Notes under the pieces: generated by a model
Databases searched by the model: none
The model's input: only the letters and a program-made list of their open reading frames with translations
What the model was told of the DNA's origin: nothing
Translations under genes and position numbers: made by a program
Assembly: GCF_000876655.1 (NCBI RefSeq)
Contig: NZ_JYCN01000021.1
Location: forward strand, 62,055-126,054
From: Arthrobacter sp. SPG23
GTDB taxonomy: Bacteria > Actinomycetota > Actinomycetes > Actinomycetales > Micrococcaceae
Direction: 5' to 3'
Length of the DNA stretch: 64,000 nt
Shown: positions 58,619-64,000 of the stretch, in pieces
How the letters are laid out: every line of letters begins with the position of its first letter
Numbering within the stretch: the first letter of the stretch is position 1

Positions 58619-60007
58619 TCAGAGCAGGATCATCGGGTCGACGGCCTGACCGTTGAGCCAGGTCTCGAAGTGCGAATGGCAGCCGGTGGAGTTACCGGTG
58701 GTTCCGGAATAGGCAATGAGCTGCCCCTGGCTGACCTGCTGCCCCACCGAAACCACCACGCTGCTGTTGTGGTAGTAGATGGTGGTCAGCGAGTTGCCCT
58801 GGACCACGCCGTGAGAAATCTTGACGTTGTTGCCGCCGCCGTCGTTACTCCAACCGGCTGAAACAATGGTGCCGGCCGCCGGTGCGTAGACGGGTGTCCC
58901 GCAGCTGGCACCGAAGTCGATGCCAGTGTGCATGTATCCGCCGGAGCCGTAGAAGTCGACGGTGCCGGGCGGCGTCGCACGCCACCCGAACCCTGAGGTG
59001 ATGGGGACGTCGGCCGAGAACGGGTGCCTTAGCCCAAAGGCCGAGGGGGGCCCGACCTGCGGAACGTAGGGCTGGGCTGCCTGGCCGGCGGCCCTTGCCG
59101 CTGCGGCAGCCGCTTCAGCGATGCGGCGCTGTTCAGCTTCCCACGCTTCACGCAGTTTCCGGTCGCGTTCAACGATCTCCGCGGCCACCGCGTCCTGGGC
59201 TGCCTGGACTTTCGAGAGCTGGTTCTGGATACCGGGTTTCGCGGCCTGAAGCTCGTTGTTGATCCGGGTGGTGTCAGCGATCAGCTTGTCCACCTGTTCT
59301 TTCTTGGCGGCGGCTTCGTCCCGGGCTGCCTTCTCCCTGGCCAGCGCCGCGTCCGCCTTGGCTTTGAGGTCCTTGATCTCCGCTTCGACCGCCTGCAGGC
59401 GCGCCTGCGAGTTGACGTTTGTTGCGTTCTGCTGGGACAGCTTGTCCATGGCGGAGTTCTGGCTGCGCATGGCCTGGTCCGCGAGGTCCATGGTGTCCGT
59501 CAGGCTGCCGCCGCTCTTGGATCCAAAGAAGAGGGTGAGGTTCGAGGGGACGCCGCCGGACTTGTAGGCCTGGGTCGCGATCTGGCCGATGAGCTTCTTG
59601 GTGTCGGCGATTTTTTGTTTATCGGATTCAAGCTGCTGCGTGATCTTGGCTTTGTTCTGCTGCGCCAGGTCCACACGCGCGGCCAGTGCCTCGACTTCCT
59701 TCACTGCACTCGCGACCCGGCCCTGTGCCTCGAGCAACGCCTGCTGGGCGGCAGGAAGCTGCCCCTGGTAGATCACCAGGTCTCCCGCGGCCTTGGCGAT
59801 TTTGGCATCCACAAATTCAAGGGACTGCTGCACGCGGGCGGCCTCAGCCTCAAGGGCCGCCTGCTTGTCTTCCAGTTCGTCCGCGAAGGCCACAGGGGTG
59901 GAGGCGCCAAGGCTCGCGGCAAGAATCAGTGCCAGGGCGGCGCTGATGATGCGGCTGCCCCGTCCCGCGGGCCGGAGCCGGCGGGCCTTGCGGTCCGGTT
60001 CTGTCAT
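58619..60007 (-). CDS. Secreted M23 peptidase with coiled coil (EnvC-like)
   Basis: 462 residues. Signal peptide (about 12-44, ending near AFADE), a long coiled coil (45-290, rich in Ala/Glu/Gln/Lys), then a LytM/M23 domain with HTGIDFGASCGTPVYAPAAGT and the zinc HSHFETW. Coiled-coil M23 proteins next to ftsEX act as, or activate, septal peptidoglycan hydrolases under FtsEX control. All main zinc ligands appear present, so it may be active itself. Start chosen as the third Met, six bases after GAAGGA. Confidence 0.9.
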   Translation of the reverse strand: MTEPDRKARRLRPAGRGSRIISAALALILAASLGASTPVAFADELEDKQAALEAEAARVQQSLEFVDAKIAKAAGDLVIYQGQLPAAQQALLEAQGRVASAVKEVEALAARVDLAQQNKAKITQQLESDKQKIADTKKLIGQIATQAYKSGGVPSNLTLFFGSKSGGSLTDTMDLADQAMRSQNSAMDKLSQQNATNVNSQARLQAVEAEIKDLKAKADAALAREKAARDEAAAKKEQVDKLIADTTRINNELQAAKPGIQNQLSKVQAAQDAVAAEIVERDRKLREAWEAEQRRIAEAAAAAARAAGQAAQPYVPQVGPPSAFGLRHPFSADVPITSGFGWRATPPGTVDFYGSGGYMHTGIDFGASCGTPVYAPAAGTIVSAGWSNDGGGNNVKISHGVVQGNSLTTIYYHNSSVVVSVGQQVSQGQLIAYSGTTGNSTGCHSHFETWLNGQAVDPMILL

Positions 60008-60034
60008 GGTCATTCCTTCGTTGGTATGCACAGC

Positions 60035-60949
60035 CTAGACCCGCAAATATCTACGTAAGGTCAAGAGAGACGAAATTCCAGCCAAAGTTGCGCCCAGTCC
60101 GATCAGCGCCGGCGCGAGGATAAGGGTCTGCGCCGGAGAGATGAACGCCGTGTCCGGGTACTGCTTGGACATGTATTCGCCAAGGAAGAAATGGGCCACC
60201 GCCCAGAGAGTGCCGGACGCCAGCGCGGCCCCGATCACGGCGGCGATGACTCCTTCGAGGATAAAGGGCAACTGAATGACCGTCTTGGAGGCCCCGACCA
60301 GCCGCATGATTCCGGTTTCCCGGCGGCGGCTGAAGGCGGAGAGCCGGATGGTGGTGGCGATGAGCAGGATGGCGCAGACGATCATCACACCGGCGATGAT
60401 GACGGCGACCAGCGAGGCCGCGTTCATTACCGAGAAGAGCCGTTCCAGGACCTGGCGCTGGTCAATCACCGTCTCGACGCCGGGCTGCGAGGAAAACGTC
60501 TCGCTGATGATCTGGTATTTTTCCGGGTCCTTCATGTTGATCCGGAACGAAGCCGGCAGCTGGTCCGGAGTCACCGAGTCGACGATCGGGGAGTTGGAGA
60601 ACTGCTCCTTGAAGTGCTTGTAGGCCTCGTCTTTGGACTCGAACTGAAAGTCATTGATGTACTGGGCCACGGCGGGCGATTCGAGCAGCGTGCGGAGGTT
60701 TTCCTGCTGCTCCGGAGTGGCCGTCCCGGTGGCGCAGCCGGCCGCCGTCGAGCCGTCACCGCAGAGGAAGATGGCCACCTGGACTTTGTCGTACCAGTAG
60801 CCCTTCATCTGGTTGATCTGCAGCTGCAGCATGCCGGCGGCACCGACGAATGTGAGCGACACGAAGGTCACCAGGATGACCGACACCACCATCGACAGGT
60901 TTCGCCTCAGGCCGCTGCCGATCTCGCTGAGGATGAATGCCAGCCTCAC
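60035..60949 (-). CDS. ftsX: Cell division protein FtsX
   Basis: 304 residues. One N-terminal membrane helix (about 22-44), an extracellular domain (45-170) with two Cys in [12 protein letters not shown] that could form a disulfide, then three helices in the FtsX/MacB permease fold ([27 protein letters not shown]). With FtsE it carries ATP energy to an outside peptidoglycan hydrolase, here likely the neighbouring M23 protein. Overlaps ftsE by four bases. Confidence 0.94.
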   Translation of the reverse strand: MRLAFILSEIGSGLRRNLSMVVSVILVTFVSLTFVGAAGMLQLQINQMKGYWYDKVQVAIFLCGDGSTAAGCATGTATPEQQENLRTLLESPAVAQYINDFQFESKDEAYKHFKEQFSNSPIVDSVTPDQLPASFRINMKDPEKYQIISETFSSQPGVETVIDQRQVLERLFSVMNAASLVAVIIAGVMIVCAILLIATTIRLSAFSRRRETGIMRLVGASKTVIQLPFILEGVIAAVIGAALASGTLWAVAHFFLGEYMSKQYPDTAFISPAQTLILAPALIGLGATLAGISSLLTLRRYLRV

Positions 60950-61743
60950 TGTGCCTCCCCTGCCTGGGAGGAGACGGATCCGTCACCCGGGTCCGCAGCG
61001 GACCCGTCCGGACGTCCGCTGGCGTCCTTGAAGCGCCTCGACTGCCCCACGACCGGAATCATTGAGGTGTACAGGGCCCGGGCCTCGTCACGGATGACAA
61101 CTCCGTTCCGGAGTTCCACCACCCGTTTGCGCATCTCATTGACGATGTCGTCGTCGTGCGTGGCCATCACAACCGTGGTGCCGTTCTGGTTGATCTTGTC
61201 CAGGACGCCCATGATGCCCATGGACGTCGTGGGGTCCAGGTTTCCTGTGGGTTCGTCCGCCAGGAGGATCCCCGGCCGGTTGACCACGGCGCGGGCGATG
61301 GCCACTCGCTGCTGTTCACCGCCTGAGAGTTCATGCGGCATGCGGTGTTCCTTGCCTTCAAGGCCTACCGTCTTGAGGACTTCCGGGACCGTGTCCCGGA
61401 TGATGCTGCGGCTCTTTCCGATGACCTGCATGGCGAAGGCTACGTTGGCGAAGACATTCTTTTGCGGCAGGAGCCGGAAGTCCTGGAACACGACGCCGAT
61501 GCCGCGGCGCAGCCGGGGTACACGCCAGCTTGAAATGTTCGCGACGTTCTGGCCGGCCACGTAGACGGCGCCGGAAGTGGCCCGGTCTTCCTTGAGTACC
61601 AGGCGGAGGAAAGTTGATTTACCGGAACCGGAGGCGCCCACGAGGAACGCAAACTCACCACGGTCGATTTCAAGGTTGACAGAGTCCAGCGCAGGCCGGG
61701 CCTTCTGGTCGTAGACCTTGGTGACATTCTCGAAACGGATCAT
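60946..61743 (-). CDS. ftsE: Cell division ATP-binding protein FtsE
   Basis: 265 residues from the ATG at 61743 ([11 protein letters not shown]). Walker [10 protein letters not shown], signature [14 protein letters not shown], Walker [10 protein letters not shown] and the switch His in VVMATHDD are present. The C-terminal 40 residues are a Gly/Asp/Ser-rich tail beyond the ABC domain. An open frame adds 19 codons upstream, but these lack homology-like content. First of the ftsE-ftsX-M23-smpB-ssrA run. Confidence 0.95.
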   Translation of the reverse strand: MIRFENVTKVYDQKARPALDSVNLEIDRGEFAFLVGASGSGKSTFLRLVLKEDRATSGAVYVAGQNVANISSWRVPRLRRGIGVVFQDFRLLPQKNVFANVAFAMQVIGKSRSIIRDTVPEVLKTVGLEGKEHRMPHELSGGEQQRVAIARAVVNRPGILLADEPTGNLDPTTSMGIMGVLDKINQNGTTVVMATHDDDIVNEMRKRVVELRNGVVIRDEARALYTSMIPVVGQSRRFKDASGRPDGSAADPGDGSVSSQAGEAQ

Positions 61744-61932
61744 TGCCCTAAGAACCCTGCAGGACACGGCTGATGGAGCCCAGTACTGCAGCCGGTGCAC
61801 GGGCTTTCTTTTGGGGGAAGTAGAGCTCCGGCTCCTCGACTATACGCACGGGCACCTGCAGAAAAGCATGAGTTCAGGGGCGTGTCGCATGATTTCAGCC
61901 AGCCGCACGGGCGTCCCGGCCGCGCGGCAGTC

Positions 61933-63048
61933 CTAGTCGGCAGCGTTGCGGTTGTCAGTGCGCCACCGGATGCCGGCGTCGATAAAGTCGTCGATTTCAC
62001 CGTCGAACACGGCCGAGGTGTTGCCGACCTCGTGCTCGGTCCGGAGGTCCTTGACCATCTGGTAGGGGTTCAGCACGTAGGACCGCATCTGGTCGCCCCA
62101 CGATGCCTTGACGTCACCGGCGAAGGCCTTCTTTTCCGCGTCCTCCTGCTCCTTCTTGAGAAGCAGAAGCCGGGACTGGAGGACACGCAGCGCAGCGGCG
62201 CGGTTCTGGAGCTGGGATTTTTCGTTCTGCATGGACACCACTGTCCCGGTGGGGATGTGGGTCAGGCGCACCGCCGAGTCGGTGGTGTTAACCGACTGGC
62301 CGCCGGGACCGGAGGACCGGAAGACATCCACGCGGATTTCGTTGTCCGGGATATCGATGGAGTCGGTCTGCTCGATCAGCGGAATGACTTCCACGGCCGC
62401 GAACGACGTCTGGCGGCGGCCCTGGTTGTCGAAGGGGCTGATCCGGACCAGGCGGTGGGTACCGGCTTCCACGCTTAGCGTGCCGTAGGCGTAGGGGGCG
62501 TTGACCTCGAAGGTGGCGGACTTGAGCCCGGCCTCTTCGGCGTAGGAAGTGTCCATGATGGTGGTCGGATAGCCGTGGCGCTCAGCCCAGCGCAGGTACA
62601 TCCGGAGCAGCATCTCGGCGAAGTCCGCGGCATCAACGCCGCCGGCCCCGGCACGGATGGTGACCACGGCTTCGCGTTCATCGAACTCCCCGGACAGAAG
62701 CGTCACCACTTCGAGGTCCTTCAGCGACTTACGGATGGACTCCAGCTCCGCTGCGGCCTCGCCCATGGAATCGGCGTCGTCCTCGTCCTGTCCGAGTTCC
62801 ACCAGGACTTCGAGGTCGTCGATCCGGGAAACCAGCGTGTTGAGGCGTTCGAGTTCGCTCTGCCGGTGGGAGAGCCTGGACGTGATCTTCTGGGCGGCTG
62901 CCGGATCGTCCCAGAGGTTGGGCTCTCCTGCCCGCTCGCTCAGTTCGGCGATGTCTTCCTTCAGCTCCTCAACATTCGAGACGTTTTCGATGGAGGAGTA
63001 GGTGGCGCGCAAAGCGCGGATTTCTGCGGAAAAATCTATTTGAGCCAT
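61933..63048 (-). CDS. prfB: Peptide chain release factor 2
   Basis: 371 residues. GGQ is in [17 protein letters not shown] and the stop-codon tripeptide SPF is in [16 protein letters not shown], the RF2 (UAA/UGA) type. The frame is continuous; no programmed +1 frameshift near codon 25, as in many actinobacteria. Its position next to ftsEX is conserved in Gram-positives. ATG start with the peptide [14 protein letters not shown]. Confidence 0.96.
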   Translation of the reverse strand: MAQIDFSAEIRALRATYSSIENVSNVEELKEDIAELSERAGEPNLWDDPAAAQKITSRLSHRQSELERLNTLVSRIDDLEVLVELGQDEDDADSMGEAAAELESIRKSLKDLEVVTLLSGEFDEREAVVTIRAGAGGVDAADFAEMLLRMYLRWAERHGYPTTIMDTSYAEEAGLKSATFEVNAPYAYGTLSVEAGTHRLVRISPFDNQGRRQTSFAAVEVIPLIEQTDSIDIPDNEIRVDVFRSSGPGGQSVNTTDSAVRLTHIPTGTVVSMQNEKSQLQNRAAALRVLQSRLLLLKKEQEDAEKKAFAGDVKASWGDQMRSYVLNPYQMVKDLRTEHEVGNTSAVFDGEIDDFIDAGIRWRTDNRNAAD

Positions 63049-63091
63049 GGTTGTTAAAGCCTACGCTATCCTTCCTAGCCGCCCCGCACCG

Positions 63092-63553
63092 CTACCGGAC
63101 GAGCCTGGAACGCGCTGTTGATGTTGCCTCGATCCTGATCCCGTCCGGGATGATGAAGTTAACGATCGGGGGATGCACTTCAGCACTCAGCACGACGACG
63201 GCGGTGGAACCGTCCGGGCTGCCGGTGCCGGGTGCTACGGCAAGGCCGCTAAACCTGCCGTAGGCGCCGTTCCGGCTCAGGTAGTCCGCTGCAACGCTCC
63301 GCACCCGGCCCCCGCTGAGGACCGCGGACGGACTGCCCCCGCCCGTCTCGACCTGGCCCAGCGTGTAGCTGTCCGCGGCTGCGACAGACGCTCCGTCCGC
63401 CGCGGACAGCAGCTTTTTTTGTTCCAGGTACAGGGAGGACGCCGCCATGACGGCGGTGGTGACCAGCAGCGCCAGGAGAACGTAGCCGATGATCAGGACC
63501 ATCATCTGACCGCCCTCCCCGCTCTGGTCCCCGACTCTGTGTTGCACCGTCAC
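63092..63553 (-). CDS. TadG-like pilus-locus protein
   Basis: 153 residues. A single N-terminal membrane helix (MMVLIIGYVLLALLVTTAVMAAS) follows the Gly/Glu-rich leader GEGGQ, as in TadE/TadG pseudopilin-like proteins (Putative Flp pilus-assembly). The next stretch AADGASVAAADSY matches the TadG-like LDAASLAAA region. The C-terminal part is an exposed beta-rich domain. Overlaps the upstream TadE-like gene by four bases. Probably part of a tight-adherence pilus locus that continues past the edge. Confidence 0.78.
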   Translation of the reverse strand: MTVQHRVGDQSGEGGQMMVLIIGYVLLALLVTTAVMAASSLYLEQKKLLSAADGASVAAADSYTLGQVETGGGSPSAVLSGGRVRSVAADYLSRNGAYGRFSGLAVAPGTGSPDGSTAVVVLSAEVHPPIVNFIIPDGIRIEATSTARSRLVR

Positions 63554-64000
63554 CGGAACCGTCCCACAACTTGGGTGGCCGAGGCGTCCAGCCGGCTGGC
63601 ATTGAGCTGCAATGAATCGCTGAAGGGTACAAAGGGCAACGGGACCGTCAGGTGGACGGTGATGGTGACGGCCGACCCCGGCGCGAGGCAGTCCGAGGGC
63701 TGGCAGCTTGCGTCCATGCTCGCGTTATCCGCCGGATGCCCGTAGTCGGCGAGCGCGAGCATGACTGCCTGTTCTGCTGCCGCCCGGCCGCTTTGCGCGT
63801 CGGGCTGGGCAACGTAGACCTTGGCAGCCTGGTCGGCCGCGCCGACGACGGCGAAGGCACCGCCCTGGATCTGCCCCACGGTGATGATGAAGTACACGAG
63901 GGGAACCATCAGCAGGAGTGCGAGGAACGTGAATTCGACGACGGCGCTCCCCCGCTCCCCTGCCGTTGCGTCTGCGCCTGCTGCCGCGGGACACGGCCCG
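63550..64000 (-). CDS. TadE-like pilus-locus protein (5' end outside window)
   Basis: Partial, reading to the right edge without stop. The visible part has GERGSAVVEFTFLALLLMVPLVYFI, the TadE/G signature: a Glu in the first turn of a hydrophobic helix, preceded by Gly-Ser. The frame continues through codons upstream of the ATG at 63909, which would cut this helix, so that ATG is not the start. The C-terminus has a Cys pair (CQPSDC). Coupled to the TadG-like gene. Confidence 0.8.
   Translation of the reverse strand, partial: GPCPAAAGADATAGERGSAVVEFTFLALLLMVPLVYFIITVGQIQGGAFAVVGAADQAAKVYVAQPDAQSGRAAAEQAVMLALADYGHPADNASMDASCQPSDCLAPGSAVTITVHLTVPLPFVPFSDSLQLNASRLDASATQVVGRFR

Noticed and set aside
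61933..63048. Possible programmed frameshift in prfB
   Set aside because: The frame is continuous from MAQIDF to the stop; no in-frame TGA near codon 25.

Overview
The window looks like a stretch of chromosome from a high-GC Gram-positive actinobacterium, most likely a member of the Micrococcaceae close to Arthrobacter or Pseudarthrobacter. The reasons are high GC with many GTG and some TTG starts, an argS-lysA-hom-thrC-thrB block, a fused E2/E1 2-oxoglutarate decarboxylase (Kgd), a SigR/RsrA mycothiol-type redox pair, GuaB1, ribosomal protein bL37, and an actinobacterial SAM-IV riboswitch. I see no phage, insertion sequence, CRISPR array or rRNA. The genus is inference.

Layout. 1-3629 (minus) is the F1Fo ATP synthase operon: two small membrane proteins, then atpB, atpE, atpF, atpH and the start of atpA. 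3737-12297 holds cell-surface glycan genes (a WecA-like phosphotransferase, a GT2 glycosyltransferase and a WecG/TagA transferase) interleaved with translation and termination genes (threonylcarbamoyl-AMP synthase, prmC, prfA, rho). 12298-18865 (minus) is argS-lysA-hom-thrC-thrB. 19094-21981 (plus) is a compact flavin redox cassette: an FMN-binding lipoprotein, the ApbE flavinyltransferase, and a membrane RnfD/NqrB-like domain fused to a ferredoxin-reductase module. A tRNA-Arg(CCG) follows, then a protealysin-type M4 protease with its emfourin-type inhibitor, and a GlxA-like regulator facing a 55-residue membrane protein across a perfect inverted repeat.

25100-33502 carries the hrpA helicase, a HIT protein, an alcohol dehydrogenase, a sulfurtransferase divergent from a Cds1-like PLP enzyme, and an MBL-fold hydrolase. 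33623-36935 is a zinc module: zur, znuB, znuC, znuA and a Zur-box-like palindrome. Two CorC/HlyC-type membrane proteins, guaB1, kgd and an SGNH-fold protein with degenerate catalytic blocks follow. A DUF4097-PadR pair sits behind a nested palindrome, then come bL37 and rsrA-sigR.

49340-57101 (plus) contains DoxX, aroA, rsgA and hisN, a SAM-IV riboswitch ahead of a class V aminotransferase and a methyltransferase, an MntR-type regulator that is frameshifted near its C-terminus, and a small zinc-ribbon protein. The last part (minus) is the conserved block prfB-ftsE-ftsX-M23 peptidase-smpB-ssrA, with two Tad-pilus-like proteins running off the window edge.

Most of the window is ordinary core genome. 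The parts most worth a second look are the three-gene flavin electron-transfer cassette, the frameshifted MntR, the perfect palindromes that look like operators (PadR, GlxA, Zur), and the SGNH protein without its catalytic residues.
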